Positions 1 to 9,501 of a DNA stretch of 64,000 nt are shown piece after piece (the first letter of the stretch is position 1; the number at the start of each line of letters is the position of its first letter). The DNA is from Planctomycetota bacterium (GTDB lineage: Bacteria > Planctomycetota > PLA2). The DNA lies in assembly GCA_021776785.1 (NCBI GenBank), contig JAJFFF010000004.1:248001-312000 (forward strand), written 5' to 3'. The position numbers were made by a program, and so were the translations under genes. The notes under the pieces were generated by a model. That model saw only the letters and a list, made by a program, of their open reading frames with translations, was not told the origin of the DNA and did no database searches.

Positions 1-974
1 TTGAGGGTCAACGAGACCATCTCTTCGCCACGCTTGACTTGGAGCGGGATCGTCCCGCCGTCATCGGGCGCATTGTGCAACACCCATTGAAAATCGGCGA
101 CCGACAACAGGGGCTGGCCGCGAAACGAAACGATGTCGTCATCGACTCGTAAGCCTGCGACGGACGCGGCGGAATCTGGCGCCACCCTCGTCACACGACT
201 GGAGTGCAACTTGCTCAACGTGACTCCCACCACAGCCGGATGCGGATACATCCAGAGCATCCGATCCGGAAGCGGCTTGTTCGTCATGAAGTACGAGTCG
301 ATCGCTGTGCGCTGCACTTCATGGCAATGGAGGCAGCTCTCGACGTGTTGCCCCTTCACGCGCTTGAGCCGACCGTACTTGCGCGCGGCCGGCGTCTTCT
401 CAGCGAATCGCCACAGCGGCTTCGCGCCGGTCTTGCCGGCGAGTCGCGGCCGCCACGTGGCGGGGTCATCGGCGTAGCTCTTGTGCACGGCCAGTGCTTG
501 TCGCATCGCCGCCTTCAGCCCCGCGACCGTATGGTTACGGTTGGAGTCGAGGCGGTCGCGCTTGGCTTGCGGCGACGAAGTTCCGAAGCGGCCGTAAATC
601 GTCTTGTCGCCGTTCATGAAAAACACCGACCACGCCAGGAGCGGGTCAAACTGAAACGTTGCCAGGTCGACACCCGCCATCTGAACGAGGCGGACGCACA
701 CGAATTGGTCTGTTAGTTGTTTGAGTTCTGCGTCGTTTTGAGCGGCCAACTGGCCGTCGATGCCCGCACAACTCAGTCATGGCACGCACCGAAACGAAAC
801 GAGCAGCGGCTTCCCGCTCTTTTGGGCGGCCGCGTAGCCGGCGTCGATGTCCTCGTAGATCCAGCCTTCCGGAACCTTATCGTCGTTGAGGAACGCGCGC
901 AGTTTCGTGTTTCCGTCGGCCCCCGAGAGACCAACCAGCACCAACGTCAAGGCGAGCGCAATCGAAATTCGCAT
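1..974 (-). CDS. Trx7/PDZ-type thioredoxin-fold selenoprotein (3' end cut by window edge)
   Basis: The minus-strand frame from ATG 974-972 stays open for 324 codons to the window edge except for one TGA at 779-777, read here as selenocysteine (Sec66). Residues 1-20 form a signal peptide. A thioredoxin-like strand (GKPLLVSFRCVP) leads into U-L-S-C, a UxxC redox motif (Sec66, Cys69). A CLHCH heme-type motif lies at residues 214-218. From about residue 255 a PDZ domain begins (GLRVDDDIVSFRGQPLLSV). The order thioredoxin, CxxCH, PDZ matches the family called Trx7/PDZ domain-containing (seleno)protein, known mainly from planctomycetes. The start is fixed by GGAGG six bases upstream of the ATG. The protein is probably periplasmic and redox-active. 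It is divergent from the PKS gene. The C-terminus lies outside the window. The alternative, a nonsense mutation, is unlikely because both halves keep family motifs in one frame. Confidence 0.88.
743..756 (-). promoter_or_regulatory. Bacterial SECIS-like stem-loop
   Basis: The transcript folds as CGGCC-AGUU-GGCCG, a perfect 5-bp stem with a 4-base loop. The loop starts 25 bases after the UGA and has G as its second base. Both features fit the published bacterial SECIS model (loop 16-37 bases after UGA, a G in the first two loop bases). The hairpin lies within coding sequence, as bacterial SECIS elements do. Confidence 0.75.
777..779 (-). other. In-frame UGA read as selenocysteine
   Basis: This TGA is the only stop in a 324-codon open frame. 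It sits where thioredoxins have the first Cys of CxxC, giving U-L-S-C. The base after it is C (UGAC). Confidence 0.85.
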
Positions 975-1070
975 GGCAACCTCCGTGTCGAAGACAGTGT
1001 AGCGCAGACGAACCCGAGCCCGCCGCGGCCTTCGAGTCGCGCTTGGATGGCGAACCGGCTAGACTACCGA

Positions 1071-1078
1071 GAGGGAGG
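1071..1078 (+). promoter_or_regulatory. Ribosome binding site that decides a TTG start
   Basis: GAGGGAGG ends seven bases before TTG 1086. This marks TTG 1086, and not ATG 1047 or farther upstream codons, as the start of the PKS. The KS domain motif begins three codons later. Confidence 0.8.
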
Positions 1079-1085
1079 CGGACGG

Positions 1086-4000
1086 TTGAGTGAACCGATT
1101 GCAATTGTCGGTGTGGGGTGCAGGTTTCCGGGATCCGACACGTTGGCGGAGTACTTCCGCAACATCCTGCGCAAACGGTGTTTTATCACCGACATCCCGA
1201 ATTGGGCGGTCGAGCGCGACATCTATCTGTCGAGTGATCCCGACGAGCCGCTCACGAGCGACTCCGGCATCGGCGCGTTCCTCGACAAGCGTCCGCCAAA
1301 CGTAACCGAGTTCAAAATCCCGCCGGTCGCTGCTGCGCAGATGGACCGCACACAAAAACTGGCTCTGGTGTGTGCGCGGGACGCGCTGGCGGATGCCGGC
1401 TACTTGGAACGCTCGTTCGACCGGAGCCGCGCGAGCGTGATGATCGCCAACTCCGTCGGCGGCCGAAAGGTTTTCCGGACGTCGGGAACGCTCGAACTGC
1501 TCCGAGATCGCGCGCGGCTTCGTGCCTTCGCCGATGAGCACGGCACGCGGGACGCTCTCGATGCGCTGCTCGCTCGCTATGCCGAGGCGTACCCACGCGA
1601 AGAGATCAACGCGGACACGTTGCCGGGCGAGTCGGCAAGCCTCATCGCTGGGCGCATCGCCGCACAGTTCGACCTACACGGTCCGCACTTCACGATCGAC
1701 TCAGCATGCGCATCCAGCATGGCAGCCATTTGGAGCGGCATGCTTGCACTCCGAAGCGGCGCGAGCGACATGGTGATTTCGGGCGGAGTCGATACCAAAG
1801 TCGGGCCCGGAAACTTCGTCGCGTTCTCAAAAATGACAGCGCTGTCTGCCACGGGGTGTTTTCCTTTCGATGCCCGCGCCGACGGCACGGTCTTGGGCGA
1901 GGGATGCGCCGTGATGGTCCTCAAGCGGTACGCGGATGCCGTCCGCGATGGCGACTCGATCCACGCGCTCGTTTTGGGCTGCGGCGGTTCCTCCGACGGG
2001 GCGGGCAAAGGAATCACGGCGCCGAATCCGGACGGGCAGCGCATCGCGTTGCGCCACGCGTACGAGGACGCCGGCGTGGACCCGACGCGACTGCACTACG
2101 TCGAATGCCACGGAACCGGTACGACCGTCGGCGACCTTGCAGAAATCGAAAGCGTGAGCTCGCTCACGGACGCTCGCCAACAATCGCTTCCGATCGGTTC
2201 GGCGAAAGCGATGATCGGCCATGCCAAAGCAGCCGCCGGTGCCGCGGGCATCCTCCGCGGATTGCTCGCCGTCAACGGGCGCGTTGTTCCTCCTCAGGTG
2301 AACTTCGAACGCGCCACGCCCGAACTCGGCGACGGCCTGCGCGTACCGACGCGCGCGGAGCCGATCGATGACGAGATCGTGCGCGTGGGCGTCTCGGCAT
2401 ACGGCGTCGGGGGCACGAACTTCCACGTCGTTTTGGGGACGCCATCGCAAAACGCGCGCGCCCCACTCGTGCGCGTCGACGACTATCAACTCCCCACCAT
2501 TCCGCCGCTCGACAACGACACGGCGTTCTTGTTTCCGGGACAGGGATCGCAGTACGTCGGCATGTTTGACGGGTGCAACGACGACCCGGGTGCTCGGGAG
2601 CTCATCGCGCGGGCCGCGACGATTTTCGGTGACCTCACCGGTACGTCATTGTTGGATCGTATCGATCCCGCCACCTCCTCGGAGGCGGCGATGCGTGAAA
2701 CCGTCGTGTCGCAAGCGACGATCTTTCTTCACGCGGCGCTGCGACTGCGCCAATTACGGCGCCTCGATGTCGAACCAGGGTTGGTCATGGGTCACTCACT
2801 CGGAGAGTACGCGGCGCTGCACGCCGCGGGAGCTCTCACGTTCGAAGACGGGCTGCAAGCCGTGACGCAACGCGGCCTCGAAATGGCAAAGTTGGACACC
2901 GACGGCGCGATGGCTTTCGTCGCATCGGATGCCGAACGCGTCGCGGCTCTATGCGCCGAGGTCAACGGCTACGTCGTCGTGGCGAACCTAAACTCGTTTG
3001 AACAATTCGTCGTCTCGGGCGAGACCGATGCGGTTGCCGACGTCGTCGCGCGAGCGCGCGCCCAAAAGATTGCGGCGCGTCGGCTGAACGTCAGCGCCGC
3101 ATTCCACACACGCTTGGTGGCAGGCTGCATCCCCGGCATGGACCGCAAACTCCACGAGCTGACGTGGTCACCGACACGAGTTCCCGTTCCGTCGAACGTA
3201 AGCCGCAAAGTCCATCCGCATGCGTCGATGACCAACGATGACCGCGAGCGCACGATCGGGTTGCTGTTGCAGCAGATCAGCGAACCCGTCGACTTCATCG
3301 CGCAGATTGAGCTTGCGTACGAGTCCGGTATCCGGCGGTTCGTCGAAGTCGGTCCCAAGCAGATCCTGACCGGATTGGTACGTGACATCTTGCGCGGCAA
3401 ACCGTTCTGCGCGCTCGCCGTCGATGGCCGCGATCCGCGCGACGTGCCGGCGGCCCTCGCGAAACCGGTCGGCATGCAGCACACGCCTCTCCGGACGTCG
3501 GAAGTGCGCTACAAAAAAACCGGCTCCGCTATCGACCTCTCTCGCCCAGTCCATCAACAGGTGCGCCAAGTAGTCGCCGACGTGAGTGGATACGAACTCA
3601 CAGAAATCGGCGATGACGACGAGTTCGAGAGCGACCTCGGCATCGACACGCTCAAGATTTTCGAGATCTTCTTTCGTTTGCAAGGAAGTGTTTTCACAAC
3701 CGAATCCGGAAGCTTTCGCAACCTTACGAGCGTAGCCAAACTCGTCGCCGCCACAAAACGTGCGACGCCGCAACGAGAAACCGACGAAGAGGTGATCCAG
3801 TGCTTTCGCTATCGAACCGAGACCACCGGGTCGCTCACGCACTTGCTCCCGATCTCGCCGAAGCGCCGCTACCGGGTCATCACGCCCGATGGATCCGCAT
3901 ACGAGAAGCTGCACGATCCGGCGAGCGACGACACGCTCATCCTAGAGCCGCTGCCGCAGTCCGGCGCGGCATTGGCAAAGGACACCATCCCGGCACTCAC

Positions 4001-5048
4001 GCAACGTCTTGTCGCTTGCGCGATCGCGGCCGCGGATAAGCAGCGACGACCGAACGTACACATCGTCACGGTCTCCGACCCGAGCGCGTTCAACGCGAGC
4101 GCCCACCGCGCCATTGGCGGACTGACCAAGTCGGCACAGTGCGACATCCCGGAATTGGCGATCACCTACGATCACATCGATGCCGCACAACCCGATGAGG
4201 ATTCGCTGCGGCGCCTGCTCGCCGCGGATCCGTGCGTGGGCCGGCGCATCACGGCGGACGGCGCGATTCAACAGGGCTACCTCGAACTCCACGAACCGAG
4301 TTCCGATCGGGTTGATTGGGCCGAGCTCCTCGGACCGGACGACACCGTTCTCGTAACCGGCGGCCTCGGCGGGATCGCCTCGCGCATCATCCGCGGTTTG
4401 CTGCCGCGCGTGCTGGCTCGCTTCAAGATCGCGGGCCGCCGACCGCACGCCGACGCGTGGGTTGCGGACGAAGGCCGTGGTCGCGTGGACTACGTCTCCG
4501 TGGACCTCGCAGACGAAGCAGCGGTGCGCGCCGTCAAGTGGGGACCGATCACGTTGGTCGTGCACGCGGCCGGCGCCGTCGAACAAAGCAATTTAAAGGT
4601 GACGTCGCGCGATCAGATGGATCGCGTCTTCGGGCCCAAGGTGTTGGGGCTCGAACACTTGCTGGCGTGCCTCGATGAATCGTCCCTGCGCGGCGTCGTT
4701 TGTTTTTCATCCATCTCGGGGTTCGTTGGCGCGCACGGCATCGGCGACTACGCGGCCGCCAACGGCTTCCTCGATGGGTTTAAGCGGGACGACCTGCCCG
4801 TCCTATCGATTGGCTGGGGCCCGTGGGCCACCGCCGGCATGGCGGCGACGGATCGGCTCGAAACGCTGCTTCGTTCCGAAGGATGGAACTACGTCCCCAT
4901 GAAACTCGGGATCACGCGGTTCGAGCAGCTCTTGGCTCAGTTCCTGCGAGCGCCCGGGCCCGTTTCGCATCACAACTACGTCGTGTTCGCGCGCACCGGA
5001 GCACTGCGCGACCGCGTGGATCCTCTTTTCCGCAAGCTTGATGGTTGA
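1086..5048 (+). CDS. Type I polyketide synthase, KS-AT-ACP-KR
   Basis: A 1,320-residue modular PKS. The KS (about 1-430) opens with EPIAIVGVGCRFPG and has active-site Cys208 (DSACASS), the HGTGT histidine and the GHAKAAAG histidine. The AT (about 480-790) has FPGQGSQ and GHSLGE (Ser571). Its AFH motif in place of ASH suggests malonyl-CoA. An ACP-like domain (about 820-895) follows, but its attachment motif reads GIDTLK, with Thr855 where serine is expected. The KR (about 1085-1300) has TGGLGGI for NADPH, the FSSISG serine and Tyr1222 in DYAAAN. There is no DH, ER or TE. Overall it resembles the PfaA/HglE-like lineage. TTG start with a strong SD. The next gene starts inside its last codons, so the two proteins are probably made together as one assembly line. 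The product is unknown. Confidence 0.93.
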   Translation: MSEPIAIVGVGCRFPGSDTLAEYFRNILRKRCFITDIPNWAVERDIYLSSDPDEPLTSDSGIGAFLDKRPPNVTEFKIPPVAAAQMDRTQKLALVCARDALADAGYLERSFDRSRASVMIANSVGGRKVFRTSGTLELLRDRARLRAFADEHGTRDALDALLARYAEAYPREEINADTLPGESASLIAGRIAAQFDLHGPHFTIDSACASSMAAIWSGMLALRSGASDMVISGGVDTKVGPGNFVAFSKMTALSATGCFPFDARADGTVLGEGCAVMVLKRYADAVRDGDSIHALVLGCGGSSDGAGKGITAPNPDGQRIALRHAYEDAGVDPTRLHYVECHGTGTTVGDLAEIESVSSLTDARQQSLPIGSAKAMIGHAKAAAGAAGILRGLLAVNGRVVPPQVNFERATPELGDGLRVPTRAEPIDDEIVRVGVSAYGVGGTNFHVVLGTPSQNARAPLVRVDDYQLPTIPPLDNDTAFLFPGQGSQYVGMFDGCNDDPGARELIARAATIFGDLTGTSLLDRIDPATSSEAAMRETVVSQATIFLHAALRLRQLRRLDVEPGLVMGHSLGEYAALHAAGALTFEDGLQAVTQRGLEMAKLDTDGAMAFVASDAERVAALCAEVNGYVVVANLNSFEQFVVSGETDAVADVVARARAQKIAARRLNVSAAFHTRLVAGCIPGMDRKLHELTWSPTRVPVPSNVSRKVHPHASMTNDDRERTIGLLLQQISEPVDFIAQIELAYESGIRRFVEVGPKQILTGLVRDILRGKPFCALAVDGRDPRDVPAALAKPVGMQHTPLRTSEVRYKKTGSAIDLSRPVHQQVRQVVADVSGYELTEIGDDDEFESDLGIDTLKIFEIFFRLQGSVFTTESGSFRNLTSVAKLVAATKRATPQRETDEEVIQCFRYRTETTGSLTHLLPISPKRRYRVITPDGSAYEKLHDPASDDTLILEPLPQSGAALAKDTIPALTQRLVACAIAAADKQRRPNVHIVTVSDPSAFNASAHRAIGGLTKSAQCDIPELAITYDHIDAAQPDEDSLRRLLAADPCVGRRITADGAIQQGYLELHEPSSDRVDWAELLGPDDTVLVTGGLGGIASRIIRGLLPRVLARFKIAGRRPHADAWVADEGRGRVDYVSVDLADEAAVRAVKWGPITLVVHAAGAVEQSNLKVTSRDQMDRVFGPKVLGLEHLLACLDESSLRGVVCFSSISGFVGAHGIGDYAAANGFLDGFKRDDLPVLSIGWGPWATAGMAATDRLETLLRSEGWNYVPMKLGITRFEQLLAQFLRAPGPVSHHNYVVFARTGALRDRVDPLFRKLDG

Positions 5049-8000
5049 TTCCGCCGTACGCGTTCATTTCGCGGTCGCGTTCGACCTGCAAAAGAGCCCG
5101 ATTCATCTCAACGACGCCGACGTTGTGCTGTTTGAAATCGACGAGGCGGCGCGCTATGGCGAAGCGCATTTGGGTCTCTACACGAACGCCGAGCGCAACG
5201 AGATCGCCGGCGTAAAGACGCCCAAACGAAGGTGCGAGAAGTTGGCGGGAAAGCTCGCCGCGAAGGTCTTGGCCCGCGAACTGCTCCGTCAAAACGGCCG
5301 TCAAGATTGCCGCCTCGAAGAGATCGAGGTGATCGCGGACCAACATCCCGTTCGCGTTCGTCACGTGGCGAGGACCGATCTTGATCCGTACTTTTTTTCG
5401 ATCAGCCATACCGACGGACTCGCTTGCGCGGCGGCGTCTGCGTGCAACATCGGACTCGATGTCGAGCGAGTGCGTGAGATCACACCGGAGCTGCACGCTA
5501 CGCTGGTGGCCGAGGTCGGGTCGGACTACGCTTCCGACGACGCCGCGCCGCTCTTCGTGTTCACCCAGAAAGAGGCTGTCCTGAAAGCGGCCGGCATCGG
5601 GCTCGAGCGCGGACTCGACGGCGTCCAGCTCCAACCACTTGGCTCCGAAGCGATCCACGAGGGAAGTCGGTATCAACTGGCGACGGCTTACGACGATCAG
5701 TTCGTGCTGTCCATCGCACGCCTCATCGGCAACCGTCAAGTTCGTCCGTCGCGCGGCCAGGAGGGGATCTGGTTTCTCCATCAGCTGGCCGACCAAGGAG
5801 CTACCTACAACCTCGCGTACGCGCTCGAAATGCGCGGCGCTCTAAAGGAAGGTGACCTGCGGCGAGCGCTCGAGCGCGTCGTACTTCGCCACGAGCCGTT
5901 GCGCACAACCTTTTCCAAGGACCGCTGTCGCGCCTACGTGAGCCCGCCGGCTTCGCTCGTCATGCCGATGGTCGAGGTGACCGCCGAAGAGCTTCCCGTC
6001 AAGGCGCGCCAGTTCGCGCAAACCGCGATCCCGTTGGACGACGCGCCGCTACTCAAGACCACGTTGTTTCGAGTCGATCCACGCCATCATGTTTTGGCGA
6101 TCGTCGTCCACCACATCGCGTTCGATGCGGCCTCGCAACATGTGCTCTTGCACGAGATCGCAAGCCACTACGCCGACGACGCGCCGGCCCTCCCCCCACT
6201 GGAAAAAACGTTCGCGACGATCGCCGCCAGCCAACCGGCTCCCTCCCCCGCATCGCTCGCCTTCTGGAAAAAGCAGCTCGCGCATGTCCCACGCGTCGCG
6301 ACAAGCGCCTCGCCGCGCGGCGGCGTCAAAAGATTCCCGCTCCCCCCGGCGCTGGCGCAACTCAGTCAGGAGGAGGGCGTGACCTTGTTTGCCACGCTCC
6401 TTGCCGCGTTCCAAACTCTCCTCGCGCGCTGGACGGGCGAAACCGACCTCGTGATCGGCGTCCCCTTCCAGGGCCGAGCGGCGGCGGGCGCGAAGGACCT
6501 GATCGGGTACTTCGTCAACACGTTGCCGGTTCGCGTTGACCTCACCGACGACCCGACCTTCGCGGAGCTCCTGCAAACCGTACGCAACGCCGTCTTTGAT
6601 GCCTTCGAGCACCAGCACGTTCCCATCCCGACACTCGTCGAGACGGTGCATACCGCGCGCGGCACCGGCGCCATGCCCTTGTTTCGATTCGTCGCACAAG
6701 CACTGCACACGGGCGTAGGCCGTCGCGGGCCGACCGCGATCGAACTCCCCGGGCTCACGTGTAGGTGTTGGCAAATCGACACGCATTGCGTGCCGTTTGA
6801 TCTTGTCTTAACGCTCGAGAACGATGGCGACGAGTTCATCGGCAAGTTCGAGTATCGACTCGACGCGTTCCCCGGCGAATCCGTCGATCGGATGATCGGG
6901 CACCTCCAACGGTTGTTGGACGGAGCGATCCATGATCGCCATCGGCCGATCTCGATGCTGCCCATCTTGTCCGAGGACGAGCGGCGGTTCCTGGCGGAGA
7001 TCAACTCTACGGAAACAACGTACCCCCGCAACGAGACGGTCGCCGATCGATTCGAACGGTATGCGGCGCAAACCCCGCACGCGATCGCTGTCATCGGTGG
7101 CGAAAAACCACTGACCTATCGCGAGCTAAACGAACGCGCGAATCAGCTCGCGCACGAGCTCCAAGCGCGCGGCGTGCAGACGTCCACGACGGTTGCCTGC
7201 CTCCTGGAGCGCCCGCTCGACATCGTCGTAAGCCTGCTCGGCATCCTCAAAGCGGGTGGCGCGTATCTAGCACTGTCCCCCGGCGATCCTGCGGACCGCG
7301 TACGTCGCATCGCGGAGGACGCAAACGCGCATGTTGTCATCACGTGCGGGTCGGACACCCGTCGCCTGAGCCTCGCCAACGCGGTTTGCCTTGAGGACCT
7401 CGACGTTGCGGCGCGCCCGACGACGAACCCGCGTCGCACGAACGCCGCGACCGATGTCGCGTATGTGACGTACACGTCTGGTTCCACCGGACAGCCCAAA
7501 GGCGTGGCGATTCCCCACCGCGCCATCATGCGCCTCCTCTTCGGCGTGGATTACGCGCCCTTCGGCGCCGGCGAGGTCTTTCTGCAACTCGCCCCGGTTT
7601 CGTTTGACGCAAGTACGTTCGAACTCTGGGGCGCGCTGCTGCATGGGGCCGCTGTGGTCCTCTACGAATCACCGACGATCGACCCGCGGACGCTTGAACA
7701 CGTCGTCACAACGCACGGGGTAACCTGCATGTTTTTGACGACGGCGCTGTTCAACACGATCATGGATGACGCGCCGCAGGCGCTGACCGGTCTACGCTGC
7801 CTGATCTTTGGCGGAGAGCTTGTTTCGGTCCCCCACGTACGCCGCGCCTTGGAGCACCTTCCCAACACGAAACTTGTACACGCCTATGGTCCGACCGAAG
7901 CGACGACCTTTACGTGCTGCTATGCGGTCCCGCGCGAAATCGCGGCCGAGACGACGACGATTCCGATCGGTCGGCCGATCGCCAACACGAGTGTGTACAT

Positions 8001-9483
8001 CCTCGATCGGCATCGATCCATGACCGGAATCGGATGCGTCGGAGAGTTGTACGTCGGTGGCGACGCGTTGGCCTTGGGCTACGTCGGTGCACCCACGCTC
8101 ACGGCCGATCGATTCATCGACAACCCGTTTCGAGACGGGCGGCTGTACCGGACCGGCGATCGCGCTCGCGTTCTGCCCAGCGGCGACATCGAGTTCGTGG
8201 GAAGAGTCGACCAACAGATCAAACTCCGTGGCTTCCGCGTCGAGCCAGGCGAGATCGAAGCCGCGCTCGCCGCACACGGAGGCGTTGGCTCCTGCGCCGT
8301 GCTCGTCTGCGGTTCCGGCGCGCGAAAAACGCTGGTCGCCCATGTTCAGACCCGTGCGACGGAAGACGTGTTGCGACGACATTTGGCGCAGCGGCTTCCG
8401 GCGTACATGATCCCGAAGCGGTTCGTGCGGCACGAAACACTTCCGCTGACAGCGAACGGCAAGATCGATCGGCGCGCCCTCGCAAAAACGAAAACGACGG
8501 AGGATCCGACGCGAACCGACGGCCGCCCGTTGACTCTGCTCGAACGTGTCTTGATCGAAATCTGGGAAGGCGTGCTCGGTGTGGATGATGTCGATCGCCA
8601 TGACGACTTCTTCGAACGCGGCGGACATTCGTTGCTCGCCGTCACTCTCGCCGCTCGGATCGAGCAGCGATTCGGAATTGTCATGCCGCTCGCGAAACTC
8701 TTCGCGGCGCCCACCGTCGCCGCACTCGCGACGGTCATTCACGAACACATCGACGTCAGTCCGGTGACGCAGTTTCGCGCTGGGGACGCCCACCCGCCGC
8801 TCTTCTTGGTGCCCGGGGCCGGCGGCCACTCGTTCAGCCTGCGCGTGCTCGCACGACTGCTCGGCGAAGATCAACCCAGCTATGGCCTTCAGTATCCCGG
8901 CGTCGACGGCAAGCGGGCGCCGTGCGCGCGCGTCGAGACACTGGCCGCAGCCATGGTCGACCAAATCAAGAGCGTGCAGAGCAACGGTCCGTACTTTTTG
9001 GGCGGCTTCTCGTTGGGTGGCATGGTCGCGCAGGAGGCCGCGCGACAACTTGCCGCGGGCGGCGATACCGTGGCCCACGTCGCGCTGCTGGATCCAACAA
9101 ACCTGCACCGCCATCATGGAAGGCCGATGAAACGAAACGTACGCGCGTTTCGACGTCGCTGGTATGCCATGCAGGAACGTCTAAGACGCCGTTTTGCGGG
9201 CGAGAAGGAACCGAGTGTCGCGCGCTTCATCGAACGGGTCGAACTGGCCGCCGGCCGCGCGGAGATGCGGTTTGCGCCGGGACACTATCGCGGGAAGGTC
9301 ACGCTGTTTCGCAGCGGCGCCGAGTCCCCACGTGACTTCTGGGTCAAACAAGCGTGCGACGACGTCGAGGAGATCTTGGTGCCGGGAGCGCACCTGGACA
9401 TCATCCGTGAGCCGCATGTAAACGTGCTGGCGCAACGCCTCCGTGAGTCGTTGCAAGCCGCGCGCGCGAATCTGAATTCGTAA
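5041..9483 (+). CDS. PPTase-NRPS fusion (PPTase-C-A-PCP-TE)
   Basis: A 1,480-residue protein whose ATG overlaps the PKS stop (ATGGTTGA). Residues 1-225 are a 4'-phosphopantetheinyl transferase with GLDVE (Asp140, Glu142) and FTQKEAVLKAAG (Lys177, Glu178), the metal- and CoA-binding motifs. A condensation domain follows with HHIAFDAAS (catalytic His358). The adenylation domain has YTSGSTGQPKG, AYGPTEATTF, YRTGDR and GRVDQQIKLRG. The PCP has GGHSLL with Ser1197. The thioesterase has GFSLGG with Ser1324. The A-domain pocket, aligned by eye to GrsA, reads about D-A-F-F-I-G-A-T-F-K, close to known valine and isoleucine codes. The fused PPTase could activate the line's own PCP. Predicted role: condense the PKS acyl product with a branched-chain amino acid and release it. 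TTG 5038 is an alternative start. Confidence 0.93.
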   Translation: MVDSAVRVHFAVAFDLQKSPIHLNDADVVLFEIDEAARYGEAHLGLYTNAERNEIAGVKTPKRRCEKLAGKLAAKVLARELLRQNGRQDCRLEEIEVIADQHPVRVRHVARTDLDPYFFSISHTDGLACAAASACNIGLDVERVREITPELHATLVAEVGSDYASDDAAPLFVFTQKEAVLKAAGIGLERGLDGVQLQPLGSEAIHEGSRYQLATAYDDQFVLSIARLIGNRQVRPSRGQEGIWFLHQLADQGATYNLAYALEMRGALKEGDLRRALERVVLRHEPLRTTFSKDRCRAYVSPPASLVMPMVEVTAEELPVKARQFAQTAIPLDDAPLLKTTLFRVDPRHHVLAIVVHHIAFDAASQHVLLHEIASHYADDAPALPPLEKTFATIAASQPAPSPASLAFWKKQLAHVPRVATSASPRGGVKRFPLPPALAQLSQEEGVTLFATLLAAFQTLLARWTGETDLVIGVPFQGRAAAGAKDLIGYFVNTLPVRVDLTDDPTFAELLQTVRNAVFDAFEHQHVPIPTLVETVHTARGTGAMPLFRFVAQALHTGVGRRGPTAIELPGLTCRCWQIDTHCVPFDLVLTLENDGDEFIGKFEYRLDAFPGESVDRMIGHLQRLLDGAIHDRHRPISMLPILSEDERRFLAEINSTETTYPRNETVADRFERYAAQTPHAIAVIGGEKPLTYRELNERANQLAHELQARGVQTSTTVACLLERPLDIVVSLLGILKAGGAYLALSPGDPADRVRRIAEDANAHVVITCGSDTRRLSLANAVCLEDLDVAARPTTNPRRTNAATDVAYVTYTSGSTGQPKGVAIPHRAIMRLLFGVDYAPFGAGEVFLQLAPVSFDASTFELWGALLHGAAVVLYESPTIDPRTLEHVVTTHGVTCMFLTTALFNTIMDDAPQALTGLRCLIFGGELVSVPHVRRALEHLPNTKLVHAYGPTEATTFTCCYAVPREIAAETTTIPIGRPIANTSVYILDRHRSMTGIGCVGELYVGGDALALGYVGAPTLTADRFIDNPFRDGRLYRTGDRARVLPSGDIEFVGRVDQQIKLRGFRVEPGEIEAALAAHGGVGSCAVLVCGSGARKTLVAHVQTRATEDVLRRHLAQRLPAYMIPKRFVRHETLPLTANGKIDRRALAKTKTTEDPTRTDGRPLTLLERVLIEIWEGVLGVDDVDRHDDFFERGGHSLLAVTLAARIEQRFGIVMPLAKLFAAPTVAALATVIHEHIDVSPVTQFRAGDAHPPLFLVPGAGGHSFSLRVLARLLGEDQPSYGLQYPGVDGKRAPCARVETLAAAMVDQIKSVQSNGPYFLGGFSLGGMVAQEAARQLAAGGDTVAHVALLDPTNLHRHHGRPMKRNVRAFRRRWYAMQERLRRRFAGEKEPSVARFIERVELAAGRAEMRFAPGHYRGKVTLFRSGAESPRDFWVKQACDDVEEILVPGAHLDIIREPHVNVLAQRLRESLQAARANLNS

Positions 9484-9501
9484 CGACTCCGCTGACGAAC
9501 T

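Noticed and set aside
717-1085. N-terminal extension of the PKS frame upstream of TTG 1086
   Set aside because: It overlaps the selenoprotein gene on the other strand, has no domain character, and the SD at 1071-1078 fits TTG 1086.
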